Source: Gentiana macrophylla (Eukaryota; Streptophyta; Magnoliopsida; Gentianales; Gentianaceae). Taken from it: a stretch of DNA of 64,000 nt. Positions 36,103 through 46,837 of this stretch are shown here, piece by piece. The notes below the pieces were generated by a model. It did not search any database. It saw only the letters and a program-made list of their open reading frames with translations, and was not told where the DNA came from. How positions within the stretch are numbered: the first letter of the stretch is position 1; the number at the start of each line of letters is the position of its first letter. The stretch spans positions 57,252,583 to 57,316,582 of the forward strand of contig CM047808.1 of assembly GCA_026214975.1 (NCBI GenBank), read 5' to 3'. The position numbers and the translations under genes are program-made.

Positions 36103-36926
36103 CAGGGCCGGTCCTATAGTGAGGCCAGCGAGACCCGGGTCTTAAGCCCAACGATGTCGGAGGGCCCAACGGTACATGTTTCGCTAAAAAAAAAATTTCG
36201 TGTAGATTGAATCCGATCCAACCTAATATAATATCTTAATATTCTATTGATAAAGGACCCTTTTTTTTACTCCAATCGATAAAGGTCCCAATAAAATTAG
36301 ACATACAAACAAGTTTTATTAATTTTTTGCATTTACGGATGTTAAAAACGCCATAAGTGTTGGAAAAAATGTAGTACTTAGGATTTGACAGAGAATTAGA
36401 AACTCCAAGGCACGTTAATAACGTTGTCTTTTAAGAGATGTTTCGTCCCACACGATTTGTCACTAAGGGATCAAATGAAAATCTCTTCGAGGATACAATG
36501 GGGTGTTTGATTCAAGCAAAGGACTGTTTGAATCAAACCGAGACACTCAAAGTTTTTCGATGATGTTGTCAAATTTATGAATTTTAAATCTGCATACTTA
36601 TGCCTTTTATAGGTTGCAAGTACCCCATAAACGAATGGAGGTACTCCTTTCGAAAGGGTAGGGTTGTCACTGTTCACCGGATGAAAGAATGCAACCCTTA
36701 CACGAAAGGGTAAGTACATATCTATTCGAAAATGCATGCAACCCTTACACGTTTCGTTGCGATAACATTAATTCGTACGGAAACTCGTATGTAAACGATA
36801 ACCAAAATATTTATTTATGAAAAATTATCTAACAATAAGTATGTTTTTAAAATTAAAACAACTTCAACTAAAAGGCCCAATTCGGGGACTTTGTCTTAAA
36901 CCCAAAAAAAATGAGGGCCGGCCCTG
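36103..36926. mobile_element. hAT-type non-autonomous element (824 bp)
   Basis: The ends CAGGGCCGGTCC and GGGCCGGCCCTG are inverted repeats. The perfect 8-bp duplication AGATCATG flanks it (36095-36102, 36927-36934). It has no transposase; an 88-codon frame at 36471-36737 shows no domain. Confidence 0.9.
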
Positions 36927-37257
36927 AGATCATGCATCCTAGCTATCGTGATATTCAGACTTTGTGTTAGACACGCAAAGAGGTATTGTTTCGTTTGAGC
37001 TCCAACAAACTAAAGAAGAGCCAAGACACACAATAACTGCCAACATATTTGCAATCAAAGTGACAATAGTCCTAATCAGTATCAGAAAATTAAAACCTGT
37101 AAGAACTGAAAGGCCATAGGGTTTAAAGTGTAAGACATAAGCTAGAGTCCATTTAATTAGTGAAGAACGTACGTGTTCTGCTTGCCATGAATATCTATAC
37201 CAGAATGCATACAGACTACAGTGTCAGTATGAAAATATAAGTCGAGTGAAATTTAGG

Positions 37258-37812
37258 TGATTGGAGGTGACCCGAATAGGTCCACGTGTCAAGCGTATAT
37301 AGATCGGACCAGTAGAACATGATAGAGCCATACCTGACCTGGAAGTCAATACGACCAGCAGAACAGGATAGAGCCATACCTGACCTAGAAGTCAGTACGA
37401 CCAGCAGAACATGATAGAGCCACACCTGACCTAGAAGTCAGTACGGCCAGATGGACCAGGCGATTGGAAAAGGTGCCAGATCAGGCCCGGGCAGGTCCCT
37501 GGACAGAGAAAGCACACAGATCAGACTAGGGCAGGTCCCTGACCAGAAAAAGCAGATCGAAGACATATGCATCTGGGATAAAGAGCAGTTAAGAATAAAT
37601 GTGAAACGTGGGTGGGTTCCATTACCGCCCATTAACTCCATTATGACGAGCAACTGCTTGAACTACGGTTGTGCTTGATTCCAAATATATATTTGGATAC
37701 GTAGGCAGCTTATTCTTTAAGTTCAGTCCATACAAGAAATAACAACTACTCTTTGCTTGATCCTAGAGCAAGAAGACCCAATAATTTACCCGTTTCATTC
37801 TGAGTTCGATCA
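37258..37812 (+). repeat. 5' LTR of Tat element 1
   Basis: 555 bp. It contains three 46-bp tandem units (about 37308-37446; GACCAGCAGAACAGGATAGA then GCCATACCTGACC). It ends GAGTTCGATCA. Confidence 0.92.
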
Positions 37813-37813
37813 T

Positions 37814-37830
37814 TGGTGCTAGAAGGAGGG
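37814..37830 (+). other. PBS of Tat element 1
   Basis: TGGTGCTAGAAGGAGGG follows the LTR after one base. The sister element has TGGCGCTAGAAGGAGGG. The priming tRNA was not identified. Confidence 0.75.
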
Positions 37831-37870
37831 CCATTTTTGTTTCTAGTGGCAGATTAACAGAGTTGTGAAC

Positions 37871-39400
37871 ATGAAATCTAAGAAAACTCAACAAGGGAAG
37901 GACCTAGCAGGTACCTCGCACAATCCATAAAATATGGATCAAGATCAAGAACGAAATCCAGAAAAACAACCAGAAGATCAACCAAATCCTAAGGATTTGG
38001 CGAAACAACTCTTAGTAGATGCTTTGAAGACAATGGGAGATCAAGATTTCCAGGTTCTTTTCGAAAGTGTGAGAAAGGGGAAGGAAAAAATAGAAACTCT
38101 TGGAGAAGAAAGGCAGTTATCACCAGAAAACAGGGATGGTCACAAGGAAGTTGCAGAATCCAGTTGTCGAGTTATTAAGAGCAAAACTCGTCAAGCGGAT
38201 GAGACGGCAAGGGCCGAGTTGGACACAATTCTAGAAGATGAATAGGACGAGTTCCATCTGGCTTCACCTTTTGCAGAGCATATCGAAGCATACCCCTGTC
38301 CCATAGGATTCAAGATACCCAAAATCAGTCCGTATGATGGAACAAAAGACCCGTATGATCATATGCATCAGTATATAGCGCATATGCAGTTATACAACGC
38401 CCCAGACGAAATGAAGTGCAAAGCTTTTCCAGCACTTCTATCTGGAAGGGCTAGGGACTGGTTTAACAAATTGCCGTCCAGATCTATCACCAGCTTTATG
38501 GTTCTAACAAATAAATTCATGAGCATGTTTATCGCTGCAAGACCGTTCCAATGAAACATCACTCATTTGATCACCATCAAGCAAAAGTCCGACGAAACGG
38601 TTCTACAGTTTATCAAAAGGTTTAATACAGAATCAACCCAGGTGGCTGATGTAGACGATCGATTTCTGGTAGCCTCGTTCGTAGCAGGACTACGAGAAGG
38701 GAGGTTACATGCCAAATTAAATGGAAAAAACCCCAGAACTATGGAAGAATGTTTGGCAATTGCTTTCAAGCATTGTCAAGGTGAAGATGCAAATCGTGCC
38801 AAGCGCGAGTTGGAAAAAGGAGATCATAAGAAAGGAAAGGCAGAAGAGAAATCTGACAAGAAGCGTAAATCGGTTTGGGATAGGGTGCAGACACCCATAA
38901 CCGACAGACTGGGAAAGAGAGGTGCTCTGCAGGACAGAGACCTAATCCTGTTGAACAGATCACGGGAACAAGTTCTGGCTATCATGGAACGCAAAGGCAT
39001 AGCGAGAACCCCATTTCCCATGAAAGGACCCAGGGAAAAGCGAGATCAGACCAAATTCTGCAAGTTCCACCAGGATGTTGGTGATGATACAGAGTCGTGC
39101 AGGGAATTGATCAGGGACATCGATGCAGCTGTTATGGAAGGAAGACTTGACGAGGTGGTTGACAAATCTCGAACCGAAGAGCCCAGGGGGCACAGAGAGT
39201 TCAGAAGAGGGGCACATCAAAATGACAGAAAAAGGAACAATGAACAAAGAAGGCCAAGATACCCATCCCCAGATCAGGACGGTCAGATTGATAACCGTCC
39301 AGTGAATACCATCAACACGATTATGGGAGGTCCCAGGCGGACAGATCAGGAAAAAGATGTGGAAATGGAAGATCAGGATCAGAATCCCGGTAAGCGACAG
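37871..39400 (+). pseudogene. Tat element 1 gag
   Basis: The start is taken at ATG 37871 (MKSKKTQQGKDLAG) because the sister element begins with the same residues; a TAA at 37928 breaks it. The frame resumes at 37934. A TAG at 38243 and a TGA at about 38552 also interrupt. Capsid motifs are GFKIPKISPYDGTKDPYDHM, ARDWFNKLPSRSI and ETVLQFIKRFN. A charged spacer (KRELEKGDHKKGKAEEKSDKK) and KFCKFHQDVGDDTESC follow, the latter a zinc-binding-like segment. The region from 38567 is open into protease. Confidence 0.9.
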
Positions 39401-39775
39401 AAGGTACCAGGAGAAGTGAGGTACGGACCAGAGGACCCACTACCACTGGTCATCAACAATGAAGGGCTGGTCATTGAGGCCGTAATCAACAAAAACTGGG
39501 TCAAAAGGATTTGTGTCGATACAGGAAGCGCTGTTAACATCCTGTATTACAGAGCATTCCAGGCCATGAAATTGAAGGACTCAAGTTTAACTCCAGTATC
39601 CACCCCTCTATTCGGATTTGCAGGCCCACCTATTCATCCTATGGGCATGGTCACACTACCTACAACTTATGGTAAACTACCTAAGGGTAGGACCCTCATG
39701 GTAAATTACATTGTGGTTAAAGCACTCTCAGCTTATAATGTCATCATGGGAAGACCAGCAATCATCGATCTGTGA
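39401..39775 (+). pseudogene. Tat element 1 aspartic protease
   Basis: It is in frame with the second half of gag. The active site RICVDTGSAVNILYYRAF (about 39508-39561) keeps the DTG triad. The conserved ending YNVIMGRPAI is followed by TGA at 39773 where the sister element has Arg (CGG), so a CGA to TGA change is likely. The frame then continues as the protease-RT linker (39803-40075). Confidence 0.88.
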
Positions 39776-40090
39776 GCTGTTATCTCCCCAGCCCATAACA
39801 GTTTGAAGTTTCTGATCAATTATGGATCGGTTGAAATTAAAGGAGATGTGGAAATAGCCAGGAGCTGTTACACATCTGTAGTCGGTGAAAAACAATTGGT
39901 ACAGCAGGTGACTCTTGAGGAATTATTGCCAGAAGAGGAAAAAGCTTGGGTATCTACAGATCAGACCGAGGCTGTTCAGATCGGGGAACATGGATCAGAG
40001 TCGGTGATTAGTATAGGTTCGTGGATTCCAGATCCCTATAAAAGGTTGCTAACAGATCTGCTCAGAGAATACCAACAGATTCCTTTCACG
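39776..40090 (+). pseudogene. Protease-RT linker ending at an RT deletion
   Basis: The linker (SVEIKGDVEIARSCYTSVVG ... YKRLLTDLLREYQ) stops at about 40075 and is joined directly to the end of the RT-RNase H connection (RFLSRSA-type sequence, about 40080-40100 in another frame). The RT fingers, palm and thumb, including the catalytic YVDD seen in the sister element, are missing. Confidence 0.8.
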
Positions 40091-41060
40091 ATCAGCACAT
40101 CGTGCACTACCTTTCTTTAAAATTTTAAGGAAAGCTACACCGTTTCATTGGGGGGCAGATTGTCAAGAAGCCTTTGATGAATTGAAAAAATATCTGATGG
40201 AGTTGCCAACTCTAACATCACCCCAAGAAGGAGAAGTATTGTACCTCTATTTATCAGTTTGTGACGAAGCCATTAGTTCTGTCTTGGTTAGGCAACATGG
40301 TACACTCCAGAAGCCAGTTTATTACACAAGAAAATCCTTACATGGGCCTGAAGTGAGGTATTCTGTTTCGGAGAAATTGGTACTAGCATTAGTACATGCA
40401 TCCAGAAAATTGGGATCTTATTTTCAAAGTCACCCGGTCGTCGTCTTGACCGATCAGCCGTTAAAGCAAATACTGAGCAGGCCAGATACTTCAGGTCGAT
40501 TAGCCAAATGGATCATCGAATTGGCGGGTTACGATTTAGAATACAGACCAAGAACTGCTGTGAAAGCTCAAGCTCTAGCAGATTTTTTGGCCGAAGAGAA
40601 GTCTATTTCTATTGATCAGCAAATGAGTCCAAAGGAATCAGGCCAGTGGAAGTTGTTCGTTGATGGAGCATCTAGCAAGAGCGGGTCAGGAGCAGGTCTC
40701 CTCCTCATAAGTGCAATGGGTGAAGAATTCCCGTATGCTTTGCACTTTAATTTCCATGCAACCAATAACGAAGCAGAGTACGAAGCACTGATCACAGGTT
40801 TGAATTTAGCTCTAAAATTGGGAGTTACGCAACTTAAAGTCTACAGTGACTCTCAATTGGTAGTAAATCACATCAGAGGAGAATATGATGCAAAAGAGGA
40901 ACCAATGAAAAAGTACTTATCTCTGGCCCAATCGAAGATAAGTCAGTTTCAAGAAGTGCAAATGGAGCGGTCTCTAGATCATAGAACACCAGAGCAGATG
41001 CCCTGTCCAAGTTAGCATCGAATTTCCTATCAGACAAGAAGGTCCTGATCGAGCAATTAA
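40091..41060 (+). pseudogene. Tat element 1 RNase H plus archaeal-type RNase H
   Basis: The first RNase H (about 40200-40590) shows SVCDEAISSVLVRQHG, VYYTRKSLHGPEVRYS and VLTDQPLKQIL. The second, archaeal-type RNase H (about 40640-40960) has the acidic residues in FVDGASSKSGSGAG, NNEAEYEALITGL and VYSDSQLVVNH. This doubling is known for Tat elements. The frame is open from 40182 to 41015. A frameshift near 40960 displaces the linker to integrase. Confidence 0.9.
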
Positions 41061-42536
41061 ATCAACGTAGCTATGACGTATATGAGGTACAACCGATCAC
41101 ACAGAGGGAAACATGGATGGATTCCATTGTAGCTTATTTGAAAGACAGCCAGTTACCAGGGGACAAGATGCAAGCTCGCAAAATCCAACGCTTATCTGAT
41201 AGGTATGCCCTATTCAATGATATCCTGTATAGAAAATCCTTCATATCCCCATGGTTACGTTGTACGTCACTATAGAAGAAGGCAATTACCTGTTGAGAGA
41301 AATCCACTTGGGGATCTGTGGAAACCATATGGGATCAAGGGCTTTATCTAGAAAATGCAGGTTGTTTGGCTATTATTGGCCTAAAATGCAGCAGTATGCA
41401 GAGGATTTAGTCTTGGCATGCAGGTCATGTCAGGTCCATGGTAACCTATTCCATCAGCCACCTAAAAATTTAACTCCAGTTATCTCAGCCTGGCCCTTCG
41501 ATCAATGGAGCGTAGTATGGGATCAAGGGCTTTAGCTAGAAAATGCAGGTTGTTTGGCTATTATTGGCCTAAAATGCAGCAGGATGCAGAGGATTTAGTC
41601 TTGGCATGCAGGTCATGTCAGGTCCATGGTAACCTATTCCATCAGCCACCTGAAAATTTAACTCCAGTTATCTCAGCCTGGCCCTTCGATCAATGGGGCG
41701 TAGTCTTGGTAGGGCCACTGCCAACAGCACCAGGAGGTTATAAATTCCTAGTTGTGGCCGTTTACTATTTCACTAAGTGGGTGGAGGCTGAACCATTAAC
41801 CACTATCATAGCCAAACAGATCCAAAAATTCTTATGGAAGAACCTGATATGCAGGTATAGGATACCAAAGACCATAATTTCAGACAATGGTACTCAATTC
41901 GAAGACAGTGGAGTTCAGGAATGGTGCACAGATTTGGGCATAACACAACATTTCACCTCTGTTGGTCACCCACAAGCCAATGGACAAGTGGAACAAACTA
42001 ACAGGCAGATCAAGCTTGGCTTAAAGAAAAAGCTAGAACAAGAAGGAAAGCACTGGGTGGAACACCTTCCGAATATTCTCTGGGCCTACAGGACTACCCC
42101 AAATATGTCAACACATGAAACTCCATTCTCACTGGCATATGGATGTGAAGCAGTTATTCCAGCAGAAATTGGATTGCCATCCCCTAGAACAACATTGCAT
42201 AATGAATAGGTCCAAGAAGAGGAAATAAGGCATGCTAAGGATGAGCTTGAGGAAAAAAGGGATATTTCTTTGATCCGAATGGCTAAGTATAAGCAACAGG
42301 TATCCCAGTACTATAATTCAAAAGTGAAACAATGTTACTTTAAGGTTGGTGATCTGGTTTTGCGCAAAAACGAAGTCAGCAGGCAGGAGCCAAGTGGAAC
42401 ACTGAGTCCTAACTGGGAGGGTCCTTATCAAATTATCAAAGTACATGGCAAGGGAGCATACCAGTTGGCTGATAGCAAAGGGAAAACTGTTCCCAGAAGT
42501 TGGAATGCAGTTAATCTGAAGAGATTTTATGTTTAA
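41061..42536 (+). pseudogene. Tat element 1 integrase
   Basis: The zinc region (LREIHLGICGNHMGSRAL ... CRSCQVHGN) occurs twice because of a 188-bp tandem duplication. The core has Val in WGVVLVGPLP where the sister element has the first catalytic Asp (VGVDLVGPLP). The second Asp (IISDNGTQFE) and Glu (NGQVEQTNRQ) remain. The C-terminal part (YKQQVSQYYNSKVKQCYFKV, PNWEGPYQIIKVHGKGAYQL) follows a TAG near 42209. The natural stop is TAA 42534-42536. The Asp to Val change alone should abolish strand transfer. Confidence 0.9.
41331..41706 (+). repeat. 188-bp tandem duplication within integrase zinc region
   Basis: The stretch beginning GGGATCAAGGGCTTTA at 41331 restarts at 41519 and the two copies are nearly identical, including GGTCATGTCAGGTCCATGG. 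Near identity suggests a recent slippage, unequal crossover or an assembly artefact. Confidence 0.92.
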
Positions 42537-42654
42537 GGCAAGTGATTATTGTTTTATTCTGCAAGTTTACTATGCATTATGATACTATTTTGAACTTTTT
42601 GAATTTTGTTGCGTGGTTGTAATATATTCGTTGTTAAACTCTTCAAAGAGAGAT

Positions 42655-43425
42655 GTTTTTAAGTTTGAAATATCAGACCGCTTTAAGACCTCAGGTCAAG
42701 TCGGTAAGCATTAGACCTCAGGTCAGGTCCATAACTCTTAAAAAAGAGAAAATTTCACTAAGTCTGAAATATCAGACCGCTTTAAGACCTCAGGTCAGGT
42801 CGGTAAACATTAGACCTCAGGTCAGGTCCATAACTCTTAAAAAGAGAGAAATTATTAAAGCTATAAACGGTTTCAAGATCTCAGGTCAGGTTGACAACTC
42901 TTAAAAGCAAAAAATTTATTAAGTCTGAAAAATCAGACAACTTTAAGACCTCAGGTTAGGTCGTCAATAATTAGACCTTAGGTCAGGTCATAACTCTTAA
43001 AAAGAGAAAAGTTCACTAAGTCTGAAAAATCAGACAATTTTAAGACCTCAGGTCAGGTCGGTAATCATTAGACCTCAGGTCATGTCCATAACTCTTAAAA
43101 AAAGAAAAGTTCACTAAGTTTGAAAAATCAGACAATGTTAAGACCTCGGGTCAGGTCGTCAATCATTGGACCTCAGGTCAGGTCCATAACTCTTAAAAAG
43201 AGAAAATTTCACTAAATCTGAAATATCAGACCGTTTTAAGACCTCAGGTCTGGTTGGTAATCTTCAGACCTCAGTTCAGGTCGATAACTCTTAAAAGGAA
43301 AAATTTATTAAGTCTACAAAGTCAGACCGATTTAAGACCTCAGGTCAGGTCGTAAACTTTCAGACCTTAGGTCAGGACAATAATTCTAAAAATGAAGAAA
43401 TTCATTAAGTCTGGAAATAACTAAG
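42655..43425 (+). repeat. Tandem repeats, about 98-bp unit, about eight copies (Tat 3' region)
   Basis: Each unit contains AAGTCTGAAATATCAGACCG, one or two AGACCTCAGGTCAGGTC words and TCCATAACTCTTAAAAAGAG. AGACCTCAGGTC is near-palindromic. The same unit, inverted, fills 56650-57330 in the sister element, so the array belongs to the family. Minisatellites in this 3' region are known for Tat and Ogre elements. Confidence 0.93.
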
Positions 43426-43680
43426 TTGCTAAAAACCACAGTATGACGTATGCTGCACAGACCAATCACACGTCATACTTGGGGGGGGGAAGGATAAAGG
43501 CAAACACATCTTATAAATTGTGCATAAAGATTGTGCATAGAGTGTGCAAAGGGTGCCAGAGGCACTAAGATTCAAAAAAGTCCCATATGAAGACAATCAG
43601 AATAACATAATTTGAAGACAACAACAGCAAAATTATAATGTTTGAAATCAAAATTGAAATGGAGGACAAGCTAAATGTCT
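43426..43680. other. Tat element 1 spacer with G-run
   Basis: This short spacer between the tandem repeats and the antisense ORF includes a nine-base G run near 43482 and CGTCATACTT repeats. No gene. Confidence 0.5.
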
Positions 43681-45686
43681 TCACTTTGAACTTGGGGGAA
43701 CTTGAGATTGAGATGATGAGCCAGCTTGAGCAGGTGGAGGCTTTTTGCCATACTTGGAGACTAAGTCCACTCCTTCCCTAAACTCTTTGAATCTGGCCTC
43801 AAAAATTTGAGATCCATCCTTTCTGTTCCAGCCCGCATGGGAAAGCTTGGTAGCCTCAACATTAAGGCCTGCTGCTTTCATATCTTCAATGGTTGAGGAA
43901 TATCCAAACCAGATAATTCGGGCAAATAACATCTTGATACTATCGGCTAGCTCATCAGACCTCCTATAATTAGCAAGGGCTTCAGCAATGTGCTCAGGCA
44001 GCTTGCTTTTCAAATTATCTCTCTCCTCTTCAAGGGTGGCTACCATCTTTTCCAGTTTGGATTTGATCTGATTAGCAGTAGCAGTGTGAGTCTGGAACTC
44101 ATCAGTCTTGGCCTTCAACTCATCAGATAAAGCCATTTTCTCAGCAGCAGAAGTGTTCGACAAATCTTCATATTTGGCCTTCCATTCTGACAACGAGCTG
44201 GCCAGGTCTTTCTCAAATTTTCTAGAACTTCTCAGTCTGGACATGATTTCCTTACCCAACTTGGCGCCCTAAAAAGGAATACAGGGAGCAAAATCAGCAT
44301 ATATTACCTAAAAAAGACAGGTTATTACTTGTGAAGAGGATCCTTACAAATTTTGACAGATCTTGATTGGTCCACTCTTTCCAATCATATCTCTCCCCTT
44401 GAGATCGTTCAGAAGCCTCAACATCTCCATCAACTTGATCTTGAGATCTAAAACATTTTGAAGCACGCCTAGTCTCAGCTGTAGTCTCCACTAAAGCAGT
44501 GTGAGAAACCATCTGATAATCATTGGTCTCCTCAGAATCGCCGTCAGCAGGATCTGTCTCGATCGAGGACTCAGTTGGATGACTGTCAACAGGCTTGGCA
44601 GTCTGATCCGGTATATCTGGGTTGATGACGGGACCGGATGCATCCTGACCTCCGGGAGGTGAAGCCTCATCAGCAATCTGGAGGATATCTGTGAAACATG
44701 CCACTGCAAATATCAACAAGAAATTAAAAGCATGTCTCAGACAAAACATAAATATTCAAAAAAGGAAATCCTACTTATATTATATCTCTCGTCTGAAAAG
44801 TTTCCCGACGAGTGGCATCGATTAAATTGGAACTGTAATGCCTCAGACCCAAATATATGGGGGACGCCCTGATGTCATTTAACAACTTCTTGTCCGCTTT
44901 GCTCTCCAACACATCGCTGTTCTTCGTTGAAGTGTTCCACTTGCCTAGATCCCTAGCGGTGTTGTGCCTAATGAAGAAGAAGTGTTTCTTTCAATCGGAG
45001 AAGGATTGGTCCGTTTTCTTAATCAAAGATACACTACTCAAATTATCAGTTCTTCTACAAAAGCAGTACCAACCAGGACTCTTTTTAACCTGTTTGCATT
45101 GGTAAAAAGTTCTAAAAAGTACCAAAGTGAAGGGGGTGACAAAACATCTACACCAAATCAAGAAACCTGTAATGGCTCTTATGCTATTGGGGACTATCTG
45201 ACCAAGTCCTAAATCGTAATATCGAAGTATCTCTAGAAAGGCGGGAGGAAGAGGAAACCTGAGACCACAGTCAAACTGTTCTTTATAAACAGTGCAATAC
45301 CCAGCATGAGGAGTAGCAGCACTTTTTCCAGACGCAGGTCGGATGGGGGCATAAACGTTCTTATTTATCCCGTACTTATCACAGATTTCTGTGATATCGG
45401 AATCCTTCAATTTGGAATCGATTGCATGACAAGCCATCATCTTCTTCGTCTCGTAGGTCCTCCTTAATGCTCTTATGGGCGCAGATAACCCAGAAATATT
45501 GTACTCAGTCGGAGGCGATTCGATAAGGGCAGGAACAATATAAGTAATCAAATGAGGGGGAAGAATGGAGAAAAGAGGATTTTCGCCGGGGTTGGATACT
45601 TCAGGCCGGTCTGGATTCATAAGGAGTAAAATAAAACCACACAAAGAGAAGAAAGACTTACTTGCTAATTGAAGGAGCAAATCCAT
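43681..45686 (-). pseudogene. Tat antisense ORF (Transposase_28-like) in three pieces
   Basis: Three minus-strand open segments lie in order 45686-44991, 44749-44294 and 44259-43681. The first has ENPLFSILPPHLITYIVPAL and CGLRFPLPPAFLEILRYYDL then GQIVPNSIRAITGFLIWCR, resembling the Pfam family Transposase_28 (putative gypsy type transposon). The second is acidic and Ser/Asp-rich. The third is a coiled coil (FEKDLASSLSEWKAKYEDL, KLEKMVATLEEERDNLKSKL). The breaks could be introns or frameshifts; the gap at 44260-44293 is short for an intron. The sister element has the same ORF (54690-56590). Its function is unknown; it may help the element in trans or regulate it. Confidence 0.75.
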
Positions 45687-45920
45687 CTGACTTCTGTGTC
45701 AATAAATAATGATGGGCGTTTGCAAAGTTTAATAGATTTAATAGCCTTTAACCAAAAGATGGGACGTCTGGACTACACATCGATTGGAGAGACAACCGTG
45801 TGCAATTAAGGTGGCATTTGAAGTAACCAAGGCAATGGTGGATAAGCCATCTGGATGGTACATGTGGAAAACCCTTGAACTTCAGATCTTAATCTATTTT
45901 AAGGGCCAGACCATATCGAT
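45687..45920. other. Tat element 1 region upstream of antisense ORF
   Basis: Short non-coding stretch between the antisense ORF start and the polypurine tract. It would hold the antisense promoter if one exists; no clear TATA box was identified. Confidence 0.4.
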
Positions 45921-45937
45921 TAAGATCTGGGGGGCTT
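45921..45937 (+). other. Polypurine tract of Tat element 1
   Basis: TAAGATCTGGGGGGCTT lies directly before the right LTR; the same tract, inverted, is next to the LTR of the sister element (54425-54441). Confidence 0.9.
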
Positions 45938-46487
45938 TGATTGGAGGTGACCATAATAGGTCCACGTGTCAAGCGTATATAGATCGGACCAGCAGAACAG
46001 GATAGAGCCATACCTGACCTGGAAGTCAGTACGACCAGCAGAACAGGATAGAGCCATACCTGACCTGGAAGTCAGTAGGACCAGCAAAAATGGATAGAGC
46101 CATACCTGACCTGGAAGTCAGTATGGCAAGATGGACTAGGCGATTGGAAAAGGTGCTGATCGAGGCGAGGCGAGTCCACAGACGAGAAAGCACACGAGAT
46201 CGAGACTAGGCGGGTCCCCGACGAAAAAAGCGGTCGAAGACATATGCATCTAGGGATAAAGAGTAGTTAAGAATAAACGTGAAACGTGGGTGGGTTCCAT
46301 AACCGTCCATTAACTCCATTATGACGAGCAACTGCTTGAACTATGGTTGGGCTTGATTCCAATATATTTGGATACGTAGGCAGCTTATTCTTTAAGTTCA
46401 GTCCATACAAAAAATAACAACTACTCTTTGCTTGATCCTAGAGCAAGAAGACCCAATACTTTACCCGTTTCATTCTGAGTTCGATCA
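45938..46487 (+). repeat. 3' LTR of Tat element 1
   Basis: 550 bp, with the same 46-bp tandem units (about 45988-46125). From 46150 to 46240 it differs from the left LTR in a cluster of changes at CAG, CTG and CG motifs, whereas the rest is nearly identical. Confidence 0.92.
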
Positions 46488-46827
46488 TTTGGTATTGAAA
46501 TGTTCCTATATTTATTCAATTTATACGTACACCATACGATTAGTCAGTGGTGTGAGGCATGGCTTAAGATTATCCAATCCTAGTCGATTCAAAAGTTGAA
46601 AACATAATGTTGTTGTGTTAAGAAAAATAACCTAAAGGCTTTTGGTATAACATGAAGGTCTTGATAAAGCATTGTATTAACCTTTTTTCTCAAATCTTTA
46701 ATAAAACGCTTCGGTTATTAATAAAAGGAAGTTAAAACACATATATGTGTGTGTTAATTTAATTAGCTAGCTAGTTTTATTAGAACATTCTTAAAATTTG
46801 TGTTCAATAAAATAGTGGCTAAGAGCA
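46488..46827. other. Unassigned AT-rich stretch
   Basis: 340 bp between Tat element 1 and the Mutator-like element. No open frame, repeat or RNA gene that I can support. Confidence 0.5.
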
Positions 46828-46837
46828 CTTATAATAC

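Larger units (their letters stand above)
35732..37070 (-). pseudogene. Old Ty1/copia RNase H remnant, interrupted by two hAT elements
   Basis: On the minus strand, from right to left: LGSSLVCWSSN and TKSEYHDS (about 37000-36940, as in the family's SRSSTEAEYRA), then FHTQTKHIEI (about 35910 and 36080, split by insertions), then DQLADLFTKSLSRAKF near 35740-35810. These are the last motifs of copia RNase H in correct order. Stops and small deletions are frequent. It is the target of the Ale-like element (to its left) and of two hAT elements, so it is older than all three. Confidence 0.82.
37258..46487 (+). mobile_element. Tat-lineage Ty3/gypsy retrotransposon 1
   Basis: The LTRs are 555 and 550 bp (TGATTGGAGG to GAGTTCGATCA), with near-matching 5-bp duplications TTAGG/TTTGG. 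Internal order is gag, protease, RNase H, a second archaeal-type RNase H, integrase, a tandem-repeat 3' region, an antisense ORF and a polypurine tract. The dual RNase H and the 3' antisense ORF mark the plant Tat lineage (Retand/Grande-like). The RT domain is deleted. It is the same family as the element at 53923-62979, in the opposite orientation. Confidence 0.93.

Noticed and set aside
42655..43425. Regular repeats considered as a CRISPR array
   Set aside because: Units are about 98 bp without unique spacers, lie in a plant retrotransposon and recur in the sister element.
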